A stretch of DNA of 64,000 nt, from assembly GCA_963664285.2 (NCBI GenBank), contig CAXXNX010000007.1:61729-125728 (forward strand), written 5' to 3'. Source of the stretch: JAJCYL01 sp963664285. GTDB taxonomy: Bacteria; Bacteroidota; Bacteroidia; Cytophagales; Cyclobacteriaceae. The notes below the pieces were generated by a model. That model searched no databases, was not told the DNA's origin, and saw nothing but the letters and a program-made list of their open reading frames with translations. The position numbers and the translations under genes are program-made. The number at the start of each line of letters is the position of its first letter. Position 1 is the first letter of the stretch. Of this stretch, positions 48,045 to 57,641 are shown one piece after another.

Positions 48045-48303
48045 AATTACTAAAATTTGCTAGTGAGGATAGGTTGTGAGTTCAATTTTGAACCAAAGAT
48101 AGATTGAATTCACAGATTTTAATTTGATCCGGCAGAGAAGTTATCCACATTTAATAGATAATCCGTGTATTTGATTGATCGTCCTTAAAAAGAGAGTTGA
48201 CATCAATCTCTACTTTGATCCAAAAGTGGTCGGGTACTTCCACTAAAAAGGTCCTGGTAGCTTGTAGTCATTTCAATTTCACCTTTTCGGATTAATTTGC
48301 TTT

Positions 48304-48996
48304 ATGCAATTGTTCTTTCACTCATCGATAGCGGACAAGGTGACTTTAGATGAAATCGAATCTCATCATTGTATCAGAGTACTGCGACATAAAGCCGGAG
48401 ATCAGATCCATATCATTGACGGCAAAGGCAAGCTATATAAAGGTATAGTCTCAAAGGAAAATCAAAAGAAATGTGAGATCAACGAAATTATTTTAGAAAA
48501 AGATGAGCCAAGGTCTTCCAATCTACATATCGCTATTGCACCAACTAAGAATGCTGATCGCATGGAATGGTTTTTTGAAAAAGCTACGGAGATAGGTTTG
48601 AAAGAGGTAACTCCCATACTCTGCACAAATTCAGAACGACCCCGCATAAACATCGATCGAATGAATAAGAAAGCAGTAGGAGCGATCAAGCAAAACCAAA
48701 GCCTCTGGCTACCGGGAATTAACCCGTTGGTGTCATTTGAAGAGTTCATTACCCACAAAAGGAGCGCCAATAAATTTATAGCTTTTGTTGAGGACAATGA
48801 TCAGGCACAAAAACTTTCAGACATTCATACAGAACCCGAACAGGAAATAGTTGTATTGATTGGTCCGGAGGGTGATTTTACACACGAAGAAGTTCAAGTA
48901 GCCATCCGTGCAGGGTATCAGATGGTTAACCTGGGTAAAAACGTATTAAGAACAGAGACAGCCGGAGTCGTGGTTTGTGCGCTGCTGGCTACTTAG
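48304..48996 (+). CDS. rsmE: 16S rRNA m3U1498 methyltransferase
   Basis: 230 residues, a SPOUT-fold enzyme that methylates U1498 of 16S rRNA. An N-terminal PUA-like part (DEIESHHCIRVLRHKAGDQIHIIDGKGKLYKG) is followed by APTKNADRMEWFFEKATEIGLKEVTPI and the knot with LIGPEGDFTHEEVQVA and LGKNVLRTETAGVV. Its stop overlaps the convergent lectin gene by 8 bp. Confidence 0.96.
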   Translation: MQLFFHSSIADKVTLDEIESHHCIRVLRHKAGDQIHIIDGKGKLYKGIVSKENQKKCEINEIILEKDEPRSSNLHIAIAPTKNADRMEWFFEKATEIGLKEVTPILCTNSERPRINIDRMNKKAVGAIKQNQSLWLPGINPLVSFEEFITHKRSANKFIAFVEDNDQAQKLSDIHTEPEQEIVVLIGPEGDFTHEEVQVAIRAGYQMVNLGKNVLRTETAGVVVCALLAT

Positions 48997-49723
48997 TTCT
49001 CGTTTGTTCAATACCTTCTGTTCTATCATCCAATTGAGCAAATCTTTTAAGACAGAAATATTGCAAATTATGTTCTCTTCCTGTTGATGCGGTAAATCCC
49101 CAAATAACCTCGGTTTGTCCCCCGAAAATATCATTGATCAAATCACGTCTTCCTGAGTAGACTTCCTGACCATCAAGAAAAACTTTGATCTCCAATGTTT
49201 CGGGGTTCCATCTGAAGAAGAAACTGTGCAGGTAACCATCCTCAAGGTTATAATCCTCATTATTATCATTCCAATAAACTTTATGCATACTTGCGCCGTT
49301 TTCGAGATAGGCAATGTGATCTGAAATTGGGTCATTTTGACGGTAATTCTGGTAGGTGTCAAATTCGATGGCAATAGAAGGGTCGATTAAATTTCCCGGG
49401 ATATAGGGATTAAATCGTCCATAGCCCATGCATTCACCCCAATTGCCGTATGCCTGGTATTCCCTAATATCGTTGTGGATCACAAAAGCTATTCCGTCAG
49501 CTCCATTATCCTTATCGCCGAAATAACTATCGAATTCAATCTGGAAATATTGCGAAAGGTCCAGGCGATCCTGGTAGTAGGCTAATCCTTCACTATAAGG
49601 AAAATCAGGAGTTAACATGATACACCCATCCGGCATTTTCTCAGAATCGCCAATCATGTAGAATTGCCCGAAAGACAATGTGGGGAAAAGCGTTATAATG
49701 AAAATCAGCTTCCGCATTATCAA
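48989..49723 (-). CDS. Exported L-type lectin-domain protein
   Basis: A 244-residue protein with a signal peptide (MRKLIFIITLFPTLSFGQ; the start may be at 49717). It has the concanavalin-like lectin pattern: FQIEFDSYFGDKDNGADGIAFVIHND (metal-site Asp-Gly), SIAIEFDTYQNY and a C-terminal IWGFTASTGREHNLQYFCLKRF. It probably binds glycans on the surface or in the periplasm. No sorting domain is seen. It is convergent with rsmE. Confidence 0.85.
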   Translation of the reverse strand: MIMRKLIFIITLFPTLSFGQFYMIGDSEKMPDGCIMLTPDFPYSEGLAYYQDRLDLSQYFQIEFDSYFGDKDNGADGIAFVIHNDIREYQAYGNWGECMGYGRFNPYIPGNLIDPSIAIEFDTYQNYRQNDPISDHIAYLENGASMHKVYWNDNNEDYNLEDGYLHSFFFRWNPETLEIKVFLDGQEVYSGRRDLINDIFGGQTEVIWGFTASTGREHNLQYFCLKRFAQLDDRTEGIEQTRTK

Positions 49724-49808
49724 CTCTTCGTATATTTAAAACCCGAATATGTCATTCGGGAGATTATTAGATCAAAGATCAAAGATAATAGACTTGATAA
49801 TCAGCAAT

Positions 49809-50917
49809 GCTGAGATCAACTAATAAGTGCAATTGAAGGATGAAAAAGCTTTTAAGGGCTTTTTCACCTTCAAAAGCCTGAGCAGTGCAATCTTTGGATT
49901 GCAAAATGTCAAAAAACTACACACATCTCAGTATTGATCAAAGGTATCAAATTGAAGCATTATTGAAAACAGGAGCTACTCAAAAGGAGATTGCCTGTAT
50001 CGTTCATTTTCACCCATCTACGATCTCACGTGAGCTTAAGCGAAATGTGGGTTCAAGAGGTAGGGGAGCTGGTGTCTATCGAACAGCAAATGCACAAAGG
50101 AGGACCAATCTTCGTCATCAAGAAAAGCCAAAAAGAGTGATTTTCACCAAACCCATGAAAGACTGGATAGTTAACCGGCTCCAAGAAGATAGATGGAGTC
50201 CTGAATTGATCAGCCATCAGGGAAAGAAAACGAGAGAATGTCCACTTAGCCATGAATGGATTTACCAATGGATATGGGAATGTAAGCACACCAACCACCA
50301 GGAGAACCAAGAATACAAACAACTATACACATATCTAAAACATGGCAAACGAAGGCGCAAACGAGGAAACAGAAAAGATCGTAGAGGTATTATCCCGAAT
50401 AGGGTATCAATTGAACAGCGACCCCAGATCATTAACAAAAGGGAACGATTGGGAGATATAGAAGTCGATTTAATGATGGGTAAAAACCACAAAGGCTCTT
50501 TGTTGGTGATGACAGACCGAGCAAGTCTTTTTACCAGAATCAGAAAGATGCACAGTAAAAATGCCGATCAAATGGCCGAAGCTATTGTGGAGGAACTCTC
50601 TCAGGATAAACACAAACTGGAAACACTCACTTTTGATAATGATATGGCATTTTCTAAACATGAGTTGATTGCTCAATCCCTTGATGTGGATGCCTATTTC
50701 ACTCGTCCCTATACTAGTCAGGATAAAGGGACAGTTGAAAATAGGATTGGGGTAATCAGAAGGTTTTATCCTAAGAAAACAGATATTAGATTTGTTACAG
50801 AGGAGCAAATCAAAGTTGTTGAAAACAAAATCAATGAACGCCCTGTTAGAAAATTTAATTACCTAAACGCAAAGCAAGTGCTACAAAGGAAAATTGCACT
50901 TATTACTTGAACTTACA
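49809..50917 (+). mobile_element. IS30-family insertion sequence, copy C
   Basis: 1109 bp, one base shorter than copies A and B because the upstream hairpin arm reads TTTTTCACCTTC instead of TTTTTCATCCTTC. The target duplication is AAT on both sides. The transposase frame is intact. Confidence 0.93.
49906..50910 (+). CDS. IS30-family transposase (copy C)
   Basis: Same protein as copy B. The ATG at 49906 is preferred; a GTG lies 21 bp upstream in the small hairpin. Confidence 0.93.
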   Translation: MSKNYTHLSIDQRYQIEALLKTGATQKEIACIVHFHPSTISRELKRNVGSRGRGAGVYRTANAQRRTNLRHQEKPKRVIFTKPMKDWIVNRLQEDRWSPELISHQGKKTRECPLSHEWIYQWIWECKHTNHQENQEYKQLYTYLKHGKRRRKRGNRKDRRGIIPNRVSIEQRPQIINKRERLGDIEVDLMMGKNHKGSLLVMTDRASLFTRIRKMHSKNADQMAEAIVEELSQDKHKLETLTFDNDMAFSKHELIAQSLDVDAYFTRPYTSQDKGTVENRIGVIRRFYPKKTDIRFVTEEQIKVVENKINERPVRKFNYLNAKQVLQRKIALIT

Positions 50918-51056
50918 AATCTAAGTTTCCATCAAATCAATAAGTGTAAGAAAAGCATATTGCTGTTTGATCGATGTTAATAAATCTGAAATCTGAGTCT
51001 ATCAATCTAATATATTGAGTCTTGGATCTCACAAACGGAGACATAATTTAGTCAAA

Positions 51057-51347
51057 ATGAAAAAGAAAAGCACAAAAGGTCAGGTTGAAAATATACTAGC
51101 TGAACTTGGTAAAAAAATAGACCAGTTAATAAAAGATGCTAAAGGAGCCAAGGATACCATCAGGAATGACCTTGAAGTAAAAATTGAGGAGTTGAAGCAG
51201 AAAAAGGCAAAAATCGAAGAAGACTTCAAATCATACCAGGAAAAACATGAGGGAAAATGGGATGACGTGAAGGAACATCTTGAAAAAGCATTAAATGAAT
51301 TGAAAATGGCGGCATCCTCGGCATTCAAGAAGAAGGAGGATAAGTAA
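51057..51347 (+). CDS. Small charged coiled-coil protein
   Basis: About 96 residues from ATG 51057 (an in-frame TTG lies at 51015). The sequence is almost entirely helical with heptad character and many Lys/Glu: VENILAELGKKIDQLIKDAKGAKDTIRNDLEVKIEELKQKKAKIEEDFKSY. It has no signal or membrane segment. It resembles small stress-type coiled-coil proteins, but I cannot name a family firmly. It stands between IS30 copy C and IS1380 copy 4. Confidence 0.7.
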   Translation: MKKKSTKGQVENILAELGKKIDQLIKDAKGAKDTIRNDLEVKIEELKQKKAKIEEDFKSYQEKHEGKWDDVKEHLEKALNELKMAASSAFKKKEDK

Positions 51348-51396
51348 TTTATCTCTAATTTTGAGAATAATCGAATAGAGAATTTATTTGACTTAA

Positions 51397-53017
51397 CCCG
51401 AAAAATTCATAGTAGACAATAAAAAACAGGCATAAATTGCTTATATTGAGATAGTTAGACAACAAAATAAGCAATTAATTTATGCCTGAATATAAGGAAA
51501 AAGATACCGTATTTTATCGAGGAAAACAAGCTTTTAAATTTGATTTTTCAGCATCAGCGATTAGCTCAGACGGAGCGATATTGTTAAGTGAAAAAGTAGA
51601 GAGAAAGACTGGTCTATTAAAAAGCTTCGCCGCACTGATTCCTGACTATCGAAACCCCTTTTTTATCGAATACACTTATGAAGAAATGCTTCGCCAACGG
51701 GTGTTTTTAATGATGCAGGGCTATCAGGATTGCAATGACGAACAAAAACTCCGAGAGGATCCGGTGATCCGTAAAGTACTAGATAGCGGATTATGTTCCC
51801 AGCCTACTTTAAGTCGATTTGAAAACAAGGCCGATCGGAGTCTGATCTACCAGATGAGTCAATGGTTTGTAGACCGTTATGTAGAGGAGTTGAAAGAGAA
51901 GACTGGTCAAATCATCATTGATGTAGATGGTACCGATGACCCTACTCATGGATCCCAACAACTCAGTTTGTATAATGGCTATTATGGACAGACTATGTAC
52001 CATGAGTTGTTCTTTAAGGACGGGAACACCGGTCAGGTCATTTTACCAGTACTACGTCCGGGCAATTGTCACTCCAGCAAATGGTTTGTGGCCTTATTGA
52101 AAAGGATTGTCATTAAAATCAGAAAAAAACTGCCCTCAGTAAAGATCCTTATTCGAGCGGATAGTGGCTTTTCAGGAGCATCTTTTTATCGGATAGCTAA
52201 GCAGTTTGACCTTCAATTTTGTTTAGGTATTAGTAGTAATGAAGTTTTAAAGACTTTTACCAAACAGACTATCATTGAAGTAAAAAAGGAATATGCTTCA
52301 AAAATCATCAAACATCAAGAGTTTGTTGGCCCGTTTACTTACCAGGCCAAAAGCTGGGATCGTTCTGAAAAGCTGTACGCCAAAGTGGAGTCTACCGGAA
52401 AAGGAATGAATGTCCGTTACTTTGTGAGCAACTTTGAAGCGATGACCGCTCAACAGATTTACTTTGATTTTTATGTCAAGCGAGGTGATGCCAGTGAAAA
52501 TCGAATAAAGGAACTCAAAAACATGACTTATTCCGACCGGCTTTCCTGTCATCGCTACTGGGCCAATTTTATGCGTTTAATCATCGCTACCCTCTGTTAT
52601 GAAATGTTCCGGCAGATTAAATTATTAATTGCCAAAACAAAACACCACTTTGCTAAACGATGGCAAGTGGACAATATCCGGCTTTACCTGATGAAGGTTG
52701 GGGCGTGCCTGAAAGAAAGGAAAAGATCATTGACAATACAATTCTCAAGAGCCTTTAGATATCAATACCTGCTGGGCGATTTGCTTACGGTGAACTGACC
52801 GATCAGTTAAACAGTTTGATTTAATCAAAAAAATGTTCTTCCATAAGAACACAATAGAGCTTTGACTGAAAATTGAAAAATTCTAACAAAAAAACGCTCT
52901 AATGTCCTTTGAAATCCAGAAACCTGGTTGATCTTCAAATTAATACATACACTCCAATCAAAAATAGTTAGCAACCCATTATTAATCCCAAAATTGGTGG
53001 CCTATGAATAATGCGGG
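51397..53017 (+). mobile_element. IS1380-family insertion sequence, copy 4
   Basis: 1621 bp with TTAA on both sides (51393-51396 and 53018-53021). The bases just left of it, TTGACTTAA, are the same as at copy 3. The right end supplies ATGCGG, which is in frame with the CHAT fragment that follows. Confidence 0.95.
51482..52798 (+). CDS. IS1380-family transposase (copy 4)
   Basis: 438 residues, intact. Differences from copy 1 are K-to-E at residue 3 and N-to-S in NCHSSKWF. The catalytic motifs are kept. Confidence 0.95.
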   Translation: MPEYKEKDTVFYRGKQAFKFDFSASAISSDGAILLSEKVERKTGLLKSFAALIPDYRNPFFIEYTYEEMLRQRVFLMMQGYQDCNDEQKLREDPVIRKVLDSGLCSQPTLSRFENKADRSLIYQMSQWFVDRYVEELKEKTGQIIIDVDGTDDPTHGSQQLSLYNGYYGQTMYHELFFKDGNTGQVILPVLRPGNCHSSKWFVALLKRIVIKIRKKLPSVKILIRADSGFSGASFYRIAKQFDLQFCLGISSNEVLKTFTKQTIIEVKKEYASKIIKHQEFVGPFTYQAKSWDRSEKLYAKVESTGKGMNVRYFVSNFEAMTAQQIYFDFYVKRGDASENRIKELKNMTYSDRLSCHRYWANFMRLIIATLCYEMFRQIKLLIAKTKHHFAKRWQVDNIRLYLMKVGACLKERKRSLTIQFSRAFRYQYLLGDLLTVN

Positions 53018-54007
53018 TTAAGTTAGAAGTTTCTAAGAATGAATTGACCCGAAATACTGCCGCCCTGAGAAATGCTATTCAATTCAGAATGCAGGACAAT
53101 ATCAATAAAGCATTAGGCCTTCTCAATCAGCAACTAATTGAGCCAGTGGGGGAAGCGATCAATGGATTTGACAACTTAGGGATCATCCCCCACAGTTCCT
53201 TGCACTTTCTACCTTTCCAGGCATTAATGGACAAGGACGGCAATTATCTGATCGCCAATAAGAACATATTCTATTCACCTTCGGCAGCAATTTACTATTA
53301 CACGCATTTGAAATCTGAACCTGAAGCAAATACGGTACTGAGCCTTGCTTTGGGAAATCACACCATTGGTGAGCACAATGCGCTTCCAGGAACAGAATTC
53401 GAAGTCAATCAGATCGCCCAATTTTACGATCAATATACTCCCCGATTTGGAGAAAATAATTCTGAATCATATTTCAAATCCAATGCTGATGATTTTAGTG
53501 TGATCCATATCGCTACTCACGGTATTCTGTCTGATCAGCAACCATTGTATTCTTATTTATTAATGTCTCCATCCGAAAATGAGGATGGACGGTTAACTGT
53601 AAAGGAAATCATGGATCTTAACCTGAACGCCAAGCTGATAACCTTGAGCGCTTGTGAAACTGCCTTGGGAGATCTGGACAGCGGGGACGAATTGGTTGGA
53701 TTAAGCCGTGCATTTCTTTACGCCGGGACCTCCGCTGTAATTGTTAGCCTCTGGACAGTGGATGATGTATCAACTTCTATACTGATGACTAAGTTCCCAT
53801 CAGTTCCTCAATGAGGGAAACAGACCAACTATTGCATTATCTATGGCCCAACGTGAAATGCTCAAAACTGAATTTCAACTTTCGGATGGCCGAGGCAGAG
53901 CACTGGAATGGGATTCTTCAATAATAGAAGTTGTGTCCTCTGAAAACAAGTTCAACAAAAGTCCTTACTACTGGGCTCCCTTTATCCTCATTGGTGATAT
54001 TTTTTAG
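53011..54007 (+). pseudogene. Second CHAT-domain protein, N-terminus missing and frameshifted
   Basis: The fragment starts at an ATG supplied by the IS1380 end (MR-VKLEVSKNELTRN). It keeps IIPHSSLHFLPFQAL, a middle FNALPGTEFEVNQIAQF-like section, the catalytic His in VIHIATHGILSDQ (residue about 170) and the Cys in LITLSACETALGDL (about 215). After MTKF an extra C (53796-53798) shifts the frame. The proper end HQFLNEGNRPTIALSMAQREML...SPYYWAPFILIGDIF follows in the next frame to 54007. It is only distantly like the CHAT domain at 34713-36450. No N-terminal half is found upstream of the IS. Confidence 0.87.
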
Positions 54008-54026
54008 CCTTGCCTAAATATATTAT

Positions 54027-54057
54027 TTTGCTGATTGAATAATCTTATTCAACTTTG
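54027..54057 (+). promoter_or_regulatory. Candidate Bacteroidota promoter of the di-heme gene
   Basis: TTTG (54027-54030), a 19-base spacer and CAACTTTG (54050-54057) fit the known Bacteroidota sigma-factor pattern (TTTG, 19-21 bases, TAnnTTTG) apart from the first base of the second box. The expected start of transcription is about 13 bp before the TTG start codon. Confidence 0.4.
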
Positions 54058-54076
54058 CTAAAATAATTCGATTGCT

Positions 54077-55309
54077 TTGCGAATTTCTTGGCATTACGTA
54101 GGTTTATCATTCATTATATCGGGTGTCTTATTTTCATGTGAGAGTCTTCTTCCTGAAGAACCGGCCGAAAATGAACTACTCGACGGTCCGATTGAAGGGC
54201 TAACCCCCGAGCAACAACGAATCTTTCTTGAAGGTGACATTGCTTTTGGCGATCAAGTATTTACGCCGGCCTCTGGGCTCGGACCTATATTTGTTGCTTC
54301 ATCATGTGCAAGCTGTCACGTGGGAGACGGAAAGGGACATCCATCAAACGCCCTTACCAGATTTAGTCAAACGCAAAATGGGGTACTTATCGACAGACTA
54401 CTGGACAAAGGCGGACCCCAGTTACAACATCGGGCTATTCCTGGTTTTACATCCGAAGTTGTTCCCCCTGAAGCCAACGGCGTTTCAAAAGTAGTGGCAC
54501 CGGCAGTAACCGGTCTTGGTTTTTTAGCAGCAGTTACAGATCAAACATTACTTGATTTAGTAGATCAACAGCGCCAGGAAGGAATAGTTTCCGGAGAGGT
54601 TCAATTCGTAGATGCGCCTGACTTCTTCCAACCTCAACCCTGGCAAATCACTAATGGATCAGGACAATACATTGGTCGTTTCGGAAAGAAAGCCGTTGCC
54701 ATCAATATTTTACAGCAGGTAGTGGGTGCTTACAAGCAGGATATGGGCATCACTTCTGACTTTGATATGGAAGACCCCATAAATTTCGGAGTCTCAAGTG
54801 ATCAAATTGACCCTTCAATGGACCCGGAATTATCAGCCGCCACTGTTAATAGTGTCGCATTTTACATTAGAACACTAAAGGCGCCTATTCCACGGGATCA
54901 GGACAATCCGGAAGTTTTAGCCGGAAAAACGATATTTAGCCAAATCAATTGCAGTGCCTGTCATTTGCCTTCATTAACTACGGGTATCTCTGATATTCTA
55001 CTTTTCAGCGAAAAAGAATTTGCACCATACACTGATCTGTTACTTCACGATATGGGTTCGGCGTTGGATGACGGTCATGTGGATGGCAATGAAATGAGTT
55101 TTGAATGGCGAACTCCTCCACTTTGGGGACTAGGTTTGTCACCTGATTCACAGGGTGGCGAGTTTTTCCTGATGCATGATGGTAGAGCAGAAAGTATTGA
55201 GGAATCTATCTCAATGCACGGTGGTGAGGCCGAACCCATGACGGAAGCCTTTGCCGCACTAGGTGCAACCGAAAAAGAACAGTTAATTAAATTCCTGGAA
55301 AGCCTCTGA
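54077..55309 (+). CDS. Di-heme oxidoreductase lipoprotein (DUF1111/MauG-like)
   Basis: A 410-residue protein from a TTG start, with a lipoprotein signal (GLSFIISGVLFSC, lipobox LFSC near residue 21). It has two c-type heme sites, CASCH near residue 76 and CSACH near 292. The layout (GLGPIFVASSCASCHVGDGKGHP at the front and FEWRTPPLWGLGLSP...FLMHDGRAESIEESISMHGGEA at the back) fits the di-heme peroxidase-like family. It is probably periplasmic and electron-accepting. It is followed 2 bp later by the Rieske gene, suggesting a redox operon. Confidence 0.88.
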   Translation: MRISWHYVGLSFIISGVLFSCESLLPEEPAENELLDGPIEGLTPEQQRIFLEGDIAFGDQVFTPASGLGPIFVASSCASCHVGDGKGHPSNALTRFSQTQNGVLIDRLLDKGGPQLQHRAIPGFTSEVVPPEANGVSKVVAPAVTGLGFLAAVTDQTLLDLVDQQRQEGIVSGEVQFVDAPDFFQPQPWQITNGSGQYIGRFGKKAVAINILQQVVGAYKQDMGITSDFDMEDPINFGVSSDQIDPSMDPELSAATVNSVAFYIRTLKAPIPRDQDNPEVLAGKTIFSQINCSACHLPSLTTGISDILLFSEKEFAPYTDLLLHDMGSALDDGHVDGNEMSFEWRTPPLWGLGLSPDSQGGEFFLMHDGRAESIEESISMHGGEAEPMTEAFAALGATEKEQLIKFLESL

Positions 55310-55311
55310 CC

Positions 55312-55730
55312 ATGATCGTTAATCGTCGCACTTTTCTAAAGCAATCCACCGCGGGTACCTGCGCTTGCATCGGTGCGTCGGTAGGGCTTACCTCCTGTGT
55401 GAGTTATGTTTTTGTACCGTATGAAGTCCTCGACGGAAGATTAGTTATCAATAGGGTTGATTTTGGTGAAAGCAACTATGTACTGGTAAAAGTAGATCAA
55501 TTGGCGGAGGCCGTATTTGTATCAAAAGACAGTGAGGGAAATTATGCCGCCGTTTTGGACTAAGTGCACGCATAAAGGTTGTGAAGTAAGACCAGCCGCT
55601 AATATTCTGCGTTGCCCCTGTCATGGCAGTGAATACGACCGGTCAGGCACAGTCCTTGAAGGGACCGGCAGAACAGAATCTAGTCACGTTTAATGTCGAA
55701 ACTGATGAGGAAAAGATCTATATCAGCTAG
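55312..55730 (+). pseudogene. Rieske 2Fe-2S protein with two frameshifts
   Basis: Starts MIVNRRTFLKQSTAGTCAC, a Tat-like leader. The cluster ligands are present but in other frames: an extra T at 55553-55556 precedes VWTKCTHKGCEVRPAANILRCPCHGSEYDRSG, and an extra G at 55661-55663 precedes PAEQNLVTFNVETDEEKIYIS. Removing both gives a protein of 138 residues with both ligand pairs (CTHxGC and CPCHGS). As read, only an 83-residue peptide without ligands is made. Partner genes are the di-heme protein and the porin. Confidence 0.88.
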
Positions 55731-55787
55731 TAAGAAATTGGCAGATTTGAAAGGCTGGTTATCTAACCTTCGCTCAACCATAGGTTC

Positions 55788-55842
55788 CCTAAAGGGAAGC
55801 CCTTTTCTTTCGTTTTTTGAGGGATGGGGTGCCTCTTTAGGG
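55788..55842. repeat. Inverted repeat between Rieske and porin genes
   Basis: Perfect 8-bp arms CCCTAAAG (55788-55795) and CTTTAGGG (55835-55842) around 39 nt. It is of the same type as the intergenic palindromes near 28356. It may act as an RNA hairpin between the two genes. Confidence 0.45.
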
Positions 55843-55880
55843 GTTAAAGGGGTTGTGTCGGGGGCATTACCCAATATGTT

Positions 55881-57081
55881 GTGCTCACTGTTGCCTCATT
55901 GATCTTTCTATTTTATCCATATTCCTCTGAATTAAAAGCACAAAGCCCTACAGATACAATCGCCAATAAGGACGCCATTTTTGCCAGGCCTTTTATTCCT
56001 CCAGGGAACTATCGGTAAGAAAACCACCACAGCCATTGGCGGATACCTGGAAGCAAATACCAACTATTTCGTTGAAGATGGCGTGGGCGACGGCTTCTCT
56101 ATGGAAATGCGAAGGTTTAACATCTTCCTTTATTCTACCATTTCTAACAATATACGGTTCCTCTCCGAATTAGAATTTGAGCATGGAACCGAGGAAATTG
56201 CCCTGGAAACTGCTATCATCGACTTTGAGCTACATCCTTCTTTTATCTTTAGAGCTGGAATCTTGCTTCCCCCCATTGGTTACTTTAACCAGAATCATGA
56301 CGGTCCGAAATGGGAGTTCATTGATCGCCCTTTGGTTTCTACCACATTGATCCCTTCCACTTTATCGGAAGTCGGTTTTGGTTTCCATGGTAATCTGTCT
56401 TTGCAAAATAGTATACTTACTTACGAGGTCTACCTTACCAATGGTCTGAATGATAATGTGATTGCCAATGAAGAAAACAGGACTTCTCTATCATCCGGTA
56501 AAGGAGGTTCACTATTTGAAGAAGACAATAACGGAAGCCCAAGCTTTTCGTCCAGGATTGCATTAAAAAATTTTAAAATCGGTGAAATCGGCTTGTCCTA
56601 CTATGGAGGAGCTTACAATACCTTTGAAGAGGATGGCATCACCTTAGATCGAAAAAGACGCCTGAATGTTTTTGCCCTGGATGCTAATCTAAAGGTGGAT
56701 AAACTTAAAATTATCGGTGAAACTGCCTGGATCAATGTCGATGTACCGGATCAATTCGGTCAACAGTTTGGCTCAAAGCAATGGGGCTTTCATCTTGACT
56801 TCATTTATCCTGTTTTCAAAACAGACCTGCTAAACCTTCAGGGGGTTACAATCAATGCCAATTTCCGGGTTGAGCGAATAGATTATAATGTTGATGACTT
56901 TGAAGAAACGGGGGGCAATATCAATGACGATATCACTACAATTGTGCCCGGGTTAAGTCTCAGGTTCTCCAAAAACACCTTGGTCAGCGCTAACTACCGC
57001 TATCACTGGGAGCGTGACCTTTTCGGCAATCCAGCGGCTAAAGTCGCCGGGTTTCAATTTGGGTTTGCTAGTTATTTTTAA
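55881..57081 (+). pseudogene. OprP/O-like porin, frameshifted near the N-terminus
   Basis: The body (GGYLEANTNYFVEDGVGDGFSMEMRRFNIFLYSTISNNIRFLSELEFEHG ... VAGFQFGFASYF, terminal Phe) is an outer-membrane barrel with porin-like strands. Its proper N-terminus lies in the next frame: GTG 55881, MLTVASLIFLFYPYSSELKAQ (signal), then IFARPFIPPGNYR. An extra G near 56013-56015 separates the two; removing it gives NYRKKTTTAIGGY and 399 residues. Without it, translation from TTG 55981 gives 366 residues without a signal peptide. Confidence 0.82.
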
Positions 57082-57219
57082 ACCAATGTAATATCAGTTG
57101 AACGTGAGATGGCATGGGGAGGGAAAAATAGTACTGACAGTGGTTAAATTTTAGGAGGAGTGAATGAAATACATAGGGAAGCTCCACTTATTAATTTACT
57201 AGCGTGCGTCCCTATATAT

Positions 57220-57420
57220 TTAAGCTCTCGCATTTCTGAATTGGGTTATGGTGAAATACAAAGACGACCCCATCAATATCCCAATTAATACTAACAAGTT
57301 CATAAATACGAAAGTTTGCTCAAAAGTTTTGGCTTCAGTGAGATATTCAAAGCCGAAATTCACTGCCAGTAAACCTGCGGAGGCAATTACCAGGGTGATG
57401 AATAGATTAATGAATTTTTC
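57220..57420 (-). CDS. Small two-helix membrane protein
   Basis: 66-75 residues (start at 57420, or 57447 with MKLKKIIV added). Two hydrophobic helices: FINLFITLVIASAGLLAVNF and TFVFMNLLVLIGILMGSSLYFTI. It ends in a basic RNARA tail. The family is not recognised. It is convergent with the porin. Confidence 0.55.
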   Translation of the reverse strand, partial: EKFINLFITLVIASAGLLAVNFGFEYLTEAKTFEQTFVFMNLLVLIGILMGSSLYFTITQFRNARA

Positions 57421-57641
57421 CATGACTATAATTTTTTTTAGTTTCATCTACCCAAACGGAATTGAGGTGATAGTTGGCTATTAAAAATCGTCAAAAAAGG
57501 TCTCACCTTTTGAGGTTGGACCGAATAGTCAAAAATAGCCTCTATGCAGTGTTAATGAAACTTACTATTAGCTGTTAGCTGACCATTCTTCTTAGTATAT
57601 GAACTTAGGGTGATAAATTCACACCGGTAAGCCTTGAATCT

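Noticed and set aside
48141..48149. A perfect DnaA box TTATCCACA between glnN and rsmE
   Set aside because: A single box without others nearby, no AT-rich unwinding region and no dnaA/dnaN gene; chance is more likely than an origin.
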